DNA from: Deltaproteobacteria bacterium
GTDB taxonomy: Bacteria; Desulfobacterota; Binatia; UTPRO1
Reading direction: 5' to 3'
DNA length: 64,000 nucleotides
NCBI GenBank assembly: GCA_020848745.1
Contig: JADLHM010000055.1
Span: 62,001-126,000, forward strand
A program made the position numbers and the translations under genes. The notes beneath the pieces were generated by a model. It saw only the letters and a list, made by a program, of their open reading frames with translations, was not told the DNA's origin and ran no database searches. Below, one piece after another: positions 17,018-25,675 of this stretch. How positions within the stretch are numbered: the stretch's first letter is position 1; every line of letters begins with the position of its first letter.

Positions 17018-17061
17018 TCTTCGGTCGTTCCGGGTCGGGCCGATACAAGGGTGACGACGCG

Positions 17062-17096
17062 CCCGACCGATGCCGCGGTGCGTGGCATCGGTCGGG
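17062..17096. terminator. 13-bp perfect hairpin near the ALDH gene end
   Basis: CCCGACCGATGCC (17062-17074) pairs with GGCATCGGTCGGG (17084-17096) with a 9-nt loop. It is placed 35 nt beyond the ALDH stop (minus strand) and 45 nt after the small membrane ORF, so it can serve both directions. No clear T-run. Confidence 0.6.
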
Positions 17097-17131
17097 GCGG
17101 CGAGCGTGTCCGCGCCGTCGTGCTCGCCGAG

Positions 17132-18562
17132 TCAGCTCTCGGCGCAGCCCATCACCGCCTTCACCTCGAGGAACTCCTCGAAGCCGTACGCGCCCCATTC
17201 ACGGCCGTTCCCGCTCTGCTTGTAGCCGCCGAAGGGCGCGGCGAAGTCGGCGCCCGCGCCGTTCAGGTGGACGTTCCCGGTGCGCAGCCGCGATGCGACC
17301 CTGAGCGCGTGTTCCGGGTCTCCCGACGCCACGTATCCCGAGAGGCCGTACACGGTGTCGTTGGCGATGCGGATCGCCTCCTCCTCGGTGTCGTAGGGGA
17401 GGATCGACAGCACCGGCCCGAAGATCTCCTCGCGCGCGATCGTCATGTCGTTCCGCACGTTCGCGAACACCGTCGGTCGCACGAAGTATCCCCGCGCGAG
17501 GCCGTCGGGACGGCCGGGACCACCCGCGACGAGCTCGGCGCCCTCCGCGATGCCCTTCTGGATGAGGCCCTGGATCTTGTCGAACTGCGCTTTGCTGACG
17601 ACCGGGCCGATCTGCGTGTCCTCGGCGTTCGGATCGCCCGCGATCGTCGCTTCGGCGGCGGCCTTCGCGATCGCGACCGCCTCGGCGTGGCGCTTGCGCG
17701 GCACCAGCATGCGCGTCGGGGCGTTGCACGACTGGCCGCTGTTCATGAAGCAGCTTCGGATGCCGCCCTTCACCGAGCGTTCGAGGTCGGCGTCTTCGAG
17801 GATGACGTTGGCCGACTTGCCGCCGAGCTCCTGCGCGACGCGCTTCACGGTGTCGGCGGCGTTCTTCGCGACCTGGACGCCGGCGCGGGTCGAGCCCGTG
17901 AACGACATCATGTCGATGCCCGGGTGGGAGGACAGCGCGACGCCGACCGTCGGACCGTCGCCGTTCACCAGGTTGAAGACGCCCGCCGGGACGCCGGCCT
18001 CGTGCAGCACCTGCGTGACGAGGATGGCGTTCAGCGGCGCGATCTCGCTCGGCTTCAGCACCATGGTGCAGCCGGCGGCCAGGGCGGGCGCGACCTTGCA
18101 CATGATCTGGTTCACCGGCCAGTTCCACGGCGTGATGAAGCCGCAGACGCCGACCGGCTCGTGCAGGATGCGCGTCGTGCCCTTGTTCTCGACGAAGCTG
18201 TAGCCCTTGAGAACCTCGATCGTCTGCATCAGGTGGGCCAGACCCGAGGGCGCCTGCGCCGCGTTCGCGAGCCACATCGGCGCGCCCATTTCGAGCGAAA
18301 TCGTCTCGGCGAGCTCGCCGAGCCTGGTCTGGTAGACCGCCATGATGCGCTCGAGCAACGCCACGCGCTCCTCGCGCGTCGTGCGCGAGAAGGTCTCGAA
18401 GGCCTTCCGCGCGGCGGCCACCGCGCGATCGACGTCGGCGGCGCCGCCGACGCTGATCCGCCCGATCACCTCTTCGGTGGCCGGCGACACGACGTCCAGG
18501 GTCTTCGGAACGGCCGGTTTCACCCACTGGCCGTCGATGTAGAAGTCGAGATGTTCGCGCAT
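17132..18562 (-). CDS. NAD(P)-dependent aldehyde dehydrogenase
   Basis: 476 residues from ATG 18562, with GAGGAG about 8 nt upstream. Family features in order: VGVCGFITPWNWPV (cofactor entry), KPSEIAPL, FTGSTRAGVQVAKNAA, ELGGKSANVILEDADLE with the general-base Glu, the catalytic Cys in NSGQSCNAPTRM, EEIFGPVLSI and PFGGYKQSGNGREWG. It oxidises an aldehyde to the acid in the cytoplasm; the substrate is undetermined. It is divergent from the crotonase gene, and the nearby acyl-CoA dehydrogenase and SDR suggest a lipid or aromatic-side-chain degradation neighbourhood. Confidence 0.93.
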   Translation of the reverse strand: MREHLDFYIDGQWVKPAVPKTLDVVSPATEEVIGRISVGGAADVDRAVAAARKAFETFSRTTREERVALLERIMAVYQTRLGELAETISLEMGAPMWLANAAQAPSGLAHLMQTIEVLKGYSFVENKGTTRILHEPVGVCGFITPWNWPVNQIMCKVAPALAAGCTMVLKPSEIAPLNAILVTQVLHEAGVPAGVFNLVNGDGPTVGVALSSHPGIDMMSFTGSTRAGVQVAKNAADTVKRVAQELGGKSANVILEDADLERSVKGGIRSCFMNSGQSCNAPTRMLVPRKRHAEAVAIAKAAAEATIAGDPNAEDTQIGPVVSKAQFDKIQGLIQKGIAEGAELVAGGPGRPDGLARGYFVRPTVFANVRNDMTIAREEIFGPVLSILPYDTEEEAIRIANDTVYGLSGYVASGDPEHALRVASRLRTGNVHLNGAGADFAAPFGGYKQSGNGREWGAYGFEEFLEVKAVMGCAES

Positions 18563-18675
18563 GGTGCTGCTCCTCCTCGTGGAAAATCGCTCCGATCGAT
18601 GTCGCAGAGGCCCGGCCTCCATGCAAGCGCGCGGCCACGTAGGACCCTCGCCACGGCCTGTGGTATGGGTGCGCG

Positions 18676-19443
18676 ATGGCTCGTGAGACCGTGCTTCTCG
18701 AGATCCGTGACGGCGTGGCGATCGTCACCTGGAACCGCCCCCGCCAGCGCAACGCCTTCAACCGCCAGATGTGGTGCGAGGGGCGCGATCTGCTGCGCGA
18801 GCTGCTCGGCGACTCCCGCGCGCGCGCCGTCGTGGTGACGGGCGCCGGCGACGCCTTCACCGCGGGCCAGGACCTGAGCGAGATGTCGGCCGCGCCCGGC
18901 GACGCCGAGCATCCGTTCGGCGGTTTCATGGACGTGCTCGTCGACTTCGACAAGCCGCTGCTCGCGGCGGTCAACGGCGTCGGCGTCGGCATCGGGCTCA
19001 CGATGCTCCTCCATTGCGACGTGGTGCATCTCGCGGAGGAGGCGCGGCTCCGGGCGCCGTTCGTGCCGCTCGGCGTGGTGCCGGAGGCGGCGGCGAGCTT
19101 CATGCTGCCGCTGATCGTCGGGTACCAGCGCGCGGCCGAGGTGCTCTACACGGGCGACTGGATCGACGCCCGGCGCGCGCTCGAGCTCGGGCTCGCGTCG
19201 CGCGTCTCCACGCGCGCGGAGCTCCTGCCGTCGCTGCTCGCGCTCGCGGCCAAGATGGCGGCGGGCCCGATCGGCTCGATCCGCCACACCAAACGCCTCC
19301 TGCTGGCGACGCGCGCCGAGCAGATCCGCGCGGCGCGGGTCCGCGAGGACGCCGGCTTCGTCGAGCGCGTCGGGACGCCCGAAAACATGGAGGCGATCAT
19401 GGCGTTCTTCGAGAAGCGGCCGCCGGACTTCTCGAAGCTCTGA
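18676..19443 (+). CDS. Enoyl-CoA hydratase/isomerase family, isomerase-like active site
   Basis: 255-residue crotonase-fold protein. The oxyanion-hole segment GAGDAFTAGQDLSEM and GVGVGIGLTMLLHCDVV are typical. Of the two catalytic Glu of true hydratases, the first is missing (RAPFVPLG) and the second is kept in VPEAAASFMLP. That single-Glu pattern resembles delta3,delta2-enoyl-CoA isomerases, so isomerase activity on unsaturated acyl-CoA is more likely than hydration. It ends FEKRPPDFSKL, a common C-terminus in the family. No strong ribosome site precedes the ATG. Confidence 0.9.
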   Translation: MARETVLLEIRDGVAIVTWNRPRQRNAFNRQMWCEGRDLLRELLGDSRARAVVVTGAGDAFTAGQDLSEMSAAPGDAEHPFGGFMDVLVDFDKPLLAAVNGVGVGIGLTMLLHCDVVHLAEEARLRAPFVPLGVVPEAAASFMLPLIVGYQRAAEVLYTGDWIDARRALELGLASRVSTRAELLPSLLALAAKMAAGPIGSIRHTKRLLLATRAEQIRAARVREDAGFVERVGTPENMEAIMAFFEKRPPDFSKL

Positions 19444-19540
19444 CGCCGACCGGGGTGGAGCCGTGGGGGCGGACGCCGGGGTGCGCGGCTCCCCGACAGG
19501 ACGGAGACCCACGACCGCCGGGACGCCGCGCGGCTGCCCG

Positions 19541-19999
19541 TCACCGTTCGTCGCGCTCGCGGCGCCGCGCGCCCGCCGTGCCGGCGATCACCGTGCGGAT
19601 GTCCGCGGCCCAGCCCGCGGCGTCCTCGGGCGGGCGGAAGGACCAGCTGGTCGCCGACCTGCCGCTGCCGGCGCGGAGACTCAGCCGCTCGTGGTCGCGC
19701 GCCACCGTGTAGACGCCGGTCGAGCGCGGCGTGATCTCGAGCCAGAAGTAGTCGCGTTGGTGGATGGCGACGCTCCGCTCGGTCACGACGATCGAGGCGA
19801 CGCTCTCCTCCCAGCCCGCGTCGCGCGCGCCGCTGTCGTGGGTCCGTCGCATCGGCAGGTCGATCGCGCGGCGCACGACCCGCTCCGACTCGAAGCGCTG
19901 CTGCTGCGCGTCGCTGAGCGTGCCCGTCGTGCGCTGGCACGCGGCGAGGAGCAGGAGCGCGCCGACCGTGATCCGGGTGCGCGGGCACGCCGCCGGCAT
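19541..19999 (-). CDS. Small lipoprotein of unknown function
   Basis: 152 residues. MPAACPRTRITVGALLLLAACQR gives a lipoprotein signal with lipobox LLAAC. The rest contains beta-rich segments (SVASIVVTERSVAIHQRDYFWLEITP, GVYTVARDHERLSL, ATSWSFRPPEDAAGW) and a basic tail. No family is recognised. Its ATG lies 2 nt after the stop of the acyl-CoA dehydrogenase gene on the same strand, so the two are probably cotranscribed and coupled, though a functional tie to an acyl-CoA enzyme is not obvious. Confidence 0.65.
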   Translation of the reverse strand: MPAACPRTRITVGALLLLAACQRTTGTLSDAQQQRFESERVVRRAIDLPMRRTHDSGARDAGWEESVASIVVTERSVAIHQRDYFWLEITPRSTGVYTVARDHERLSLRAGSGRSATSWSFRPPEDAAGWAADIRTVIAGTAGARRRERDER

Positions 20000-20001
20000 C
20001 G

Positions 20002-21231
20002 TCACAGCGGCAGGTCGCCGGTCGCCTTCCGGCTGCTTCCGTGCTCCCGCCAGGCCGCGAGCGTGCGCTGAGCGATGCGCATCTGGTGCACCTCGTCGGG
20101 GCCGTCGGCGAAGCGCGCCCAGCGCGCGTGCTGGAACATGTGCGCGAGCGGAGTGTCGGTCGAGTAGCCGAGCGCGCCGTGCACCTGGATCGCGCGGTCG
20201 ATGATGCGGCCGAGCGCGTTCGCCACGAAGTGCTTCGCCATCGACACCTCGGAGACGAAGTCGAGGCCGCGGTCGATCTTGTAGGCGGCGTGCAGCACCA
20301 TGAGCTTGCACTGGTAGAGCTCCATGGTGGAGTCGGCGATCATCCACTGGATGCCCTGCTTCTCGGAGAGGAGCGAGCCGTGCGCGAAGCGCTTGGTCGC
20401 GCGGTCGACCATCATTTCCATCGCGGTCTCCGCCTGCGAGATCCAGCGCATGCAGTGCGCGAGGCGTGCGGGCCCGAGCCGATACTGTCCGAGGCGATGT
20501 CCCTGGCCGCGGCCGCCGAGCACGTTCTCGTTCGGCACGCGCAGATCCTCGATGCGGATCTCGGAGTGTCCGGTCGCGCCGTGCATCGTCTCGACCTCGC
20601 GTACGCGCGTCCAGCCGGGCGAGGGGAGGTCGACGATGAAGCCGGTGTTGGCGGCCTGCGGCCGCTCCGGGTGATCCTCGGTGCGCGCGATCAGGATCGC
20701 GAAGCTCGCGCGCCGCGCGTTCGAGATGAACCACTTGTGCCCGTGCACGACCCAGTCGTCGCCGGCGCGGACAGCCTTGGTCTGGATGAGCGTCGGGTCG
20801 GAGCCCGCGACCTCGGGCTCCGTCATGGCGAAGCAGCTCATCACGTGGCCATCGCAGAGCGGCCGGAGGTACTTCTCCTGCTGCGCCGGGGTCGCCCAAT
20901 GGAGGAGCGTGTGCATGTTGCCCTCGTCGGGCGCCTGGCAGTTCAGCACCCAGGGGCCGTAGGAGGCCTTCGCCGCCTCGGCCTGCACCATGGCGAGCTC
21001 GACGTGGCCGAGCCCCATGCCGCCCCATTCCTTCGGCATGTGGGGAAGCCAGAGGCCGGCGGCTTTGGCCTCGGCGCGCATCGCGAGCAGCAGCTTCACG
21101 TAGTCGCTGCGCTCGATCGTGTCCTTGTTGCCGATCTTGGCCTCGCCCGGGCGGACGACGTTCTGGATGAAGTCGCGGACGCGGGCACGGATGGCTTCGA
21201 GCTCGGGGCTCAGCGTGAAATCGACCGCCAT
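20002..21231 (-). CDS. Acyl-CoA dehydrogenase (ACAD10/11-like)
   Basis: 409 residues. FAD enzyme that introduces a 2,3 double bond in acyl-CoA. The N-terminal helical domain contains GLWLPHMPKEWGGMGLG. FAMTEPEVAGSDPT is the FAD/acyl-CoA loop, and GHKWFISNARRASFAILIART the middle beta domain. The C-terminus has AIQVHGALGYSTDTPLAHMFQHARWARFADGPDEVHQMRIAQ, where the DGPDEVH segment is typical of the ACAD11 group. The start has GAGGAGAAAT upstream. Electron transfer flavoprotein genes are not in the window. Confidence 0.95.
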   Translation of the reverse strand: MAVDFTLSPELEAIRARVRDFIQNVVRPGEAKIGNKDTIERSDYVKLLLAMRAEAKAAGLWLPHMPKEWGGMGLGHVELAMVQAEAAKASYGPWVLNCQAPDEGNMHTLLHWATPAQQEKYLRPLCDGHVMSCFAMTEPEVAGSDPTLIQTKAVRAGDDWVVHGHKWFISNARRASFAILIARTEDHPERPQAANTGFIVDLPSPGWTRVREVETMHGATGHSEIRIEDLRVPNENVLGGRGQGHRLGQYRLGPARLAHCMRWISQAETAMEMMVDRATKRFAHGSLLSEKQGIQWMIADSTMELYQCKLMVLHAAYKIDRGLDFVSEVSMAKHFVANALGRIIDRAIQVHGALGYSTDTPLAHMFQHARWARFADGPDEVHQMRIAQRTLAAWREHGSSRKATGDLPL

Positions 21232-21313
21232 GGGTTCATTTCTCCTCGAGGGGAGGTCCTATCACGCCCCGCCCCGGTTGAAGACACATCGGCCGTCGTG
21301 CAGAAGACGATGC

Positions 21314-21820
21314 GTGCGATCACGACTCGTGGGGGCGTGCTTCGTGGCCATGGCGACGATGGTGCGCGGTCCGGGCGGCGCGGCGGCGCAGCCGGCGGCG
21401 GCGGGCTGGCAGGGCTATGCCAACGCGTGGATCGCGTCGCACGCGCAGCGGGTCCACGGGCAGGCCCCGCGCGACGTCCGCAAGAGCTGCGAGGGCGACG
21501 TGGACGGTGACGGACACACGGACGTGGTCGTGATTTACACGATCGAAGGGGTTGGCGGCGGCAACGACTGGACGCAGTACGCTACCCTCCTCACCTCGAC
21601 GCCCCGGGGCTACGGCGCCTCCATGCCGAAGGAGGTCGGCGGCAAGGGCGTACGCGTCGTCGAGGGCTGTACGATCGGTGCCTCGAGCGTCGAGCTCGCG
21701 CTCAAGACCTACGGCCCGCAGGACGCGTCGTGCTGCCCGAGCGTCCCCGGGAAGGCGCGTTTGGCGTTCGCCGCCGGCGCGCTCTCCGAGGCGCCGGCGC
21801 CGGCCGCGCGCGGGAAGTGA
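21314..21820 (+). CDS. Exported hypothetical protein with an FG-GAP-like DVDGDGHTD motif
   Basis: 168 residues from GTG 21314, which gives a good signal peptide (MRSRLVGACFVAMATMVRG, cleavage near GAAAQ). The mature part contains CEGDVDGDGHTDVVVIYTIEG, a calcium-binding D-x-D-x-D-G loop as in FG-GAP/EF-like repeats, and two further Cys-containing segments. A single copy of the motif is too little for a propeller. Periplasmic or outer-surface location is inferred; the function is unknown. It is divergent from the acyl-CoA dehydrogenase. Confidence 0.6.
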   Translation: MRSRLVGACFVAMATMVRGPGGAAAQPAAAGWQGYANAWIASHAQRVHGQAPRDVRKSCEGDVDGDGHTDVVVIYTIEGVGGGNDWTQYATLLTSTPRGYGASMPKEVGGKGVRVVEGCTIGASSVELALKTYGPQDASCCPSVPGKARLAFAAGALSEAPAPAARGK

Positions 21821-22131
21821 CGCCTCCGGCGCGGCGATCCCGCCGGTACGGATTCGATGCGGCAACCAGGCGTCTCCCGCGCCTCGTGCACGGCCGCCGA
21901 CTCCGTGCATGGCTGCCACGCGGGGGTCCGGCGCCGCGCGTGCGCTTGGCGCTGCGGCACGCGATGGCGTCCGCCCGATCGACCGGCGTGGGATCCGCGC
22001 CGGCGCGCGGCGTCCATGTGCACGTCGGGACTCGGCTCGTGCGCTCCGGGCGCGCGCGCCGTCGGGGCAATGCCGCCGCGGTCGGCGCGGAGACCTGCCG
22101 CGTGGCATCCAACTTGAAAACCCGGCGCCAC

Positions 22132-22794
22132 ATGCGTCCGATCATCGACGGGGTCATGCGTCAGCTCGCCGGGGCCACGGTGGAGCCGCAGCGCATCCTG
22201 AAGCTGCACCCCATCTCCCGCGACCTCGCGGCCGGCCTGCTCTCGCGCAGCACGTACGTCGCTTGGCTGAGCCAGCTCTTCTTCGTGCACCGCGCCCTCG
22301 AATGGCATCTCGGCCGCCTGCGCGCCGTCGTGCCCGCGCTCGGCTTCGTCGTGCGCGACCACTACTTCCACACGCCGGCCATCGCGTCGGATCTCGCGTG
22401 CTTCGGCGTCGGGCTGCAGCGGCTCACGCCGCTCGCGTCGACGAGCGTGCTCGTCGAGATGATCGACGGCCTGGCGGTGCGCGCGCCCCTGTCGCTGCTC
22501 GGGATCGCCTACGTGCTCGAGGACGCCAAGAACGGCGGCCGCCAGATGGCGAAGCGCGCCCGCCTCGCGTACCGCCTGCCGCCGGGGCAGGGCGTTCAGT
22601 TCCTGGATCCGTACGGCGAGGCGCAGCGTCAGCGCTGGCTCGACTTCAAGATCGACATGGAGGCGACCGGCTTCGAGTCGGCGGAGGTGAAGGTGATGGC
22701 GGACGCCGCCAGCATGATGTGCAAGGGCATGACCCACGTGTTGGACGAGATCACCGCGGTCGAGCGCGTCACGCGCCGCGCGCCCGCGGTGTAG
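22132..22794 (+). CDS. Haem-oxygenase-like fold protein
   Basis: About 220 residues from ATG 22132 (GTG at 22102 is an alternative with GGAGA upstream and would add a typical first helix). All-helical, with HPISRDLAAGLLSRSTYVAWLSQLFFVHRALEWHLGRL and LLGIAYVLEDAKNGGRQMAKRA. The latter matches the YVLEGS-x-x-GG helix lining the haem pocket in biliverdin-producing haem oxygenases, but with E-D-A-K instead of E-G-S-T. The proximal His is not certain. It could open haem for iron release or be a non-haem relative. No haem-uptake genes are adjacent. Confidence 0.68.
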   Translation: MRPIIDGVMRQLAGATVEPQRILKLHPISRDLAAGLLSRSTYVAWLSQLFFVHRALEWHLGRLRAVVPALGFVVRDHYFHTPAIASDLACFGVGLQRLTPLASTSVLVEMIDGLAVRAPLSLLGIAYVLEDAKNGGRQMAKRARLAYRLPPGQGVQFLDPYGEAQRQRWLDFKIDMEATGFESAEVKVMADAASMMCKGMTHVLDEITAVERVTRRAPAV

Positions 22795-22797
22795 AGC

Positions 22798-23580
22798 TCA
22801 CGTCATCGTCAGCGAGACGTCGGGGCCGCCGCGCAACGTGTGGCCGCCGTCGACGGCGAACACCTGGCCCGTGATCCAGGACGCGGCGTCGCTCAGCAGG
22901 AACGCCGCCGTCGCGGCCACATCCTCCACCGTCCCGAGGCGGCCGAGCGGCATCAGCGACTCGTAGTTGGCGCGCGCGAGTGGATGGGAGGCCAGCGGCG
23001 CGGCGAGGTCGGTCGGCACGAGGCCGGGGCGGAGCGCGTTCACGCGGATCCCGTGCTCGCCGAGCTCGTCGGCGGCGCAACGGGTGAGCATCTCGACGCC
23101 CGCCTTCGATACGCAGTAGGCGCTCATCAGCCGGTGGGTGAGCACGCCGGCGATCGACGACACGTTCACGATGCTGCCGCCGTTGCCGAGCTTCAGCATC
23201 GCGGCGGCCTCGTGCTTGAGGGCGAGCATCGTACCGTCGAGATTCGTGCGCAGCACGAAGGCCCACGACTCGAAGGGCTGATCGGCGACGCCGCCCACGC
23301 TGCCCGTGCCGGCGGCGTTCACGCCGTAATCGAGTCGCCCGAAGCGGTCGACGACCGCGGCGACGGCGCGCTCGACGTCGGCCTCGTTACCGACGTCGCC
23401 CGCGACCGTGAAGGCTTCGGCGGAGGCGGGAAGGGCGCTCGCGGCACGCGCGAGCTTCTCGCCGCCGCGGCCCATGAGCGCGATGCGCGCGCCCGTCGCC
23501 GCGAGCGCGGTCGCGATGCCGAGCCCGATGCCGCTGCCGCCGCCCGTGATGAAGCCGACCTTCCGTGCCGTGTTCGCCAT
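22798..23580 (-). CDS. Short-chain dehydrogenase/reductase
   Basis: 260 residues, classical SDR. The Rossmann motif GFITGGGSGIGLG sits at residues 9-21, then NAAGTGSVGG, the catalytic Ser in IVNVSSIAGV, YCVSK with catalytic Tyr and Lys, and PGLVPTDL. The C-terminus has SWITGQVFAVDGGHTLRGG. NAD(P)-dependent oxidoreductase; the substrate cannot be deduced. The ATG is preceded by GGAGGC. It ends 3 nt from the convergent haem-oxygenase-like gene. It may act with the neighbouring CoA-ester enzymes. Confidence 0.93.
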   Translation of the reverse strand: MANTARKVGFITGGGSGIGLGIATALAATGARIALMGRGGEKLARAASALPASAEAFTVAGDVGNEADVERAVAAVVDRFGRLDYGVNAAGTGSVGGVADQPFESWAFVLRTNLDGTMLALKHEAAAMLKLGNGGSIVNVSSIAGVLTHRLMSAYCVSKAGVEMLTRCAADELGEHGIRVNALRPGLVPTDLAAPLASHPLARANYESLMPLGRLGTVEDVAATAAFLLSDAASWITGQVFAVDGGHTLRGGPDVSLTMT

Positions 23581-23651
23581 GGTGTGCCTCCGGGCGGCTT
23601 CTTTCGCACGGCGGCTCGCGGCTGCCAACTCGGCGCGCGCGGGGGGCGGCG

Positions 23652-24974
23652 TTACGGTGAATGCGTCCGGCGCGCCGGGGCGAGGCTCGCCGCGACCGCA
23701 GCGGCGAGCGGCGCCACCTCGTCGGCGTCGAGCGTGGTGATCGTGATGCGGATGGCGGGACCGCTCGCGATCCGGTAGCGCTCGCCCGCGTTCACCGCGT
23801 AGCCGGCAGCGAGGAGGCTCCGCACGACGGGGACCTCCTCCGGTACCGGGACCCAGACGTTCAGCCCGGAGCGTCCGTGCGCGGCGACGCCGTGGCGCGC
23901 GAGCGCGGCGATCAGCTCGGCGCGGCGTGCGGTATAGGCGGCGGCCGCCCGGGCGACGAGCGCGCTGGTCGCGGCGTCGGCCCAGAAGCTCGCGACCAAC
24001 CGTTGCAGCACGTGGCTCACCCATCCGGCGCCGATGAGCTGGCGCCCTTCGACCCGGGCGATGGTGGCGGCGTCGCCGCTCAATACGGCGAGGCGGAGGT
24101 CCGGACCGAGGGACTTCGAGACCGACCGCGCCACCACCCAGCGGGCGCGCTCGGCGTCGCAGAGGGTGGACGCCGGCGTGCCGGCCACCGGCCCCGCGTG
24201 GTCGTCCTCGATGACGAGCACGTCGGGATGCTTCTTCAGGAGGCGACGGAGCTCGCCGGCGCGGGCGGCGTCGAGCGCTGCGCCGCTCGGGTTCTGGGCG
24301 CGCGGCGTCACGATGCAGGCGGCGACCCGGCGGTGGAGGGCGCGCGCGAGCGCGTCCGGCACCATGCCGGCGTCGTCGAGCGCGACCGGCTCAGGCACGA
24401 GGCCGAGGGCCGCGACGAGGTCGATCACGCCCGGATATCCGGGATCCTCGATCGCGATGCGGTCGCCGGGACGGAGGTGCGCCTGCAGCGCGCGCTCGAT
24501 GCCGTCGAGGGCGCCGCCCACGACGGCGAGCGCGTCCGCCGGGATGCCGTCGTGGGCGAGTCGCTCGGCCGCCAGGCGGAGGAGTTCCGGCAGGTCGGCG
24601 CGCTCGCCGTACGACCGCGGCTGCGGGTCGATCGTCGCGAGCGCGGCGCGGAGCGAGGGCAGCAGCGCGGGATTCGGGCTTCCGTTGGCGAGGTCGCGGA
24701 CGTGCGCCGGCACCGTTGCGCTGGCCCGGGTCGGGAGCGGAGGGCGATGACGGACGCGCGTGCCGCGCCGACCGTCCGCTTGGAGGAGGCCGCGGCCGGT
24801 GAGGGTCCGGTACGCGGCGGCGACGGTGCTCGGACTCACCCGGAGGCGCGCCGCGAGGGCGCGGACGGCGGGGACCGCGGCGCCGCTCGCGAGACGGCCG
24901 TCGCGGATGCCCGCCTCGATGCTGCCCGCGATCGCGCTTGCGGTGGCGCCGGCGATTCCGTATCGTACTGTCAC
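23652..24974 (-). CDS. MocR-type regulator (GntR HTH plus PLP aminotransferase domain)
   Basis: 440 residues. The N-terminal GntR winged helix (about 10-75: AVRALAARLRVSPSTVAAAYRTL) is followed by a class I aminotransferase-like domain. PGYPGVIDLV and VVARSVSKSLGPDLRLAVL provide the substrate and PLP-lysine regions. Such fused proteins (PdxR, PtsJ and GabR types) use PLP as effector to control a divergent gene. Here the divergent gene encodes a pyridoxamine-phosphate-oxidase-like protein, fitting that pattern. The start is GTG, within the shared operator. Confidence 0.92.
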   Translation of the reverse strand: MTVRYGIAGATASAIAGSIEAGIRDGRLASGAAVPAVRALAARLRVSPSTVAAAYRTLTGRGLLQADGRRGTRVRHRPPLPTRASATVPAHVRDLANGSPNPALLPSLRAALATIDPQPRSYGERADLPELLRLAAERLAHDGIPADALAVVGGALDGIERALQAHLRPGDRIAIEDPGYPGVIDLVAALGLVPEPVALDDAGMVPDALARALHRRVAACIVTPRAQNPSGAALDAARAGELRRLLKKHPDVLVIEDDHAGPVAGTPASTLCDAERARWVVARSVSKSLGPDLRLAVLSGDAATIARVEGRQLIGAGWVSHVLQRLVASFWADAATSALVARAAAAYTARRAELIAALARHGVAAHGRSGLNVWVPVPEEVPVVRSLLAAGYAVNAGERYRIASGPAIRITITTLDADEVAPLAAAVAASLAPARRTHSP

Positions 24975-24997
24975 GTATTAACGTTTGTACCAGTACG
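24964..24997. promoter_or_regulatory. Inverted-repeat operator between MocR gene and its divergent target
   Basis: CGTACTG (24964-24970) and CAGTACG (24991-24997) are exact complements 27 bp apart centre to centre. A second GTAC pair (24987-24990 and 24993-24996) lies in the right arm. The site spans almost the whole 38-bp gap between the two starts and overlaps the MocR start codon. A MocR dimer binding here would repress both genes. The binding protein is an inference. Confidence 0.55.
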
Positions 24998-25012
24998 AAA
25001 GGAGTACCGCAA

Positions 25013-25666
25013 GTGCCTCTCATGAGTCCGACCCCCCGCACCACCGTGAAGCGGCGCGCCCAGCGCGGCGTGTACGACCATGCCGCGATCCTCCGCATCC
25101 TCGACGAAGCCCTCGTCTGCCACGTGGGCTTCGTCGCCGACGGCCAGCCGTTCGTGCTGCCGACGGCCTACGCGCGCATCGCGGACGACCTCTACCTGCA
25201 CGGCTCCCCGAGCAGCCGCATGTTGCGGACCGGCCGGGGCGGCGTCGGTCTCTGTGTCACCGTCACGCTGCTCGACGGCCTCGTGCTCGCCCGCTCGGCG
25301 TTCCACCATTCGATGAACTATCGTTCGGTCGTGCTGCTCGGTACCGCGACCGAGGTCGTCGACCCCGACGAAAAGCAGGCCGCGCTCCGCGCGCTCGTCG
25401 AGCACGTCGCGCCGGGGCGGTACGCGAGCGTGCGTCCGCCGACCGACGACGAGATCACCGGGACGCTCGTGCTCCGATTGCCGATCGACGAGGGCTCCGC
25501 GAAGGTCCGGAGCGGCCCGCCGATCGACGACGAGGGCGACTACGACTGGCCGGTCTGGGCCGGCGTGATCCCGCTCGGGCTCCGTTCGGGCGCGCCGGTG
25601 CCCGACCCGCGCCTCGATCCCGCGCACGCGATCCCGCGCTTCGCCGTCGCCCACGGGCGCGGCTGA
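25013..25666 (+). CDS. Pyridoxamine 5-phosphate oxidase-like flavin-binding protein (Pyridox_ox_2)
   Basis: 217 residues from GTG 25013, chosen because AAAGGAG lies 8 nt upstream; the ATG at 25022 is an alternative. HVGFVADGQPFVLPTAYARIADDLYLHGSPSSRML is the FMN-binding split barrel of the Pyridox_ox_2/NimA-like family, followed by HHSMNYRSVVLLGTATEVVD. Relatives reduce nitro compounds or bind flavin or PLP. It is divergent from the MocR gene and 10 nt ahead of a GST gene, so expression is probably under MocR control. Confidence 0.88.
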   Translation: MPLMSPTPRTTVKRRAQRGVYDHAAILRILDEALVCHVGFVADGQPFVLPTAYARIADDLYLHGSPSSRMLRTGRGGVGLCVTVTLLDGLVLARSAFHHSMNYRSVVLLGTATEVVDPDEKQAALRALVEHVAPGRYASVRPPTDDEITGTLVLRLPIDEGSAKVRSGPPIDDEGDYDWPVWAGVIPLGLRSGAPVPDPRLDPAHAIPRFAVAHGRG

Positions 25667-25675
25667 GGAGGACCG

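Noticed and set aside
19541-21028. 495-codon minus-strand ORF joining part of the acyl-CoA dehydrogenase region to the lipoprotein
   Set aside because: Only its end is real: the lipoprotein from ATG 19999. The rest is out of frame with the dehydrogenase.
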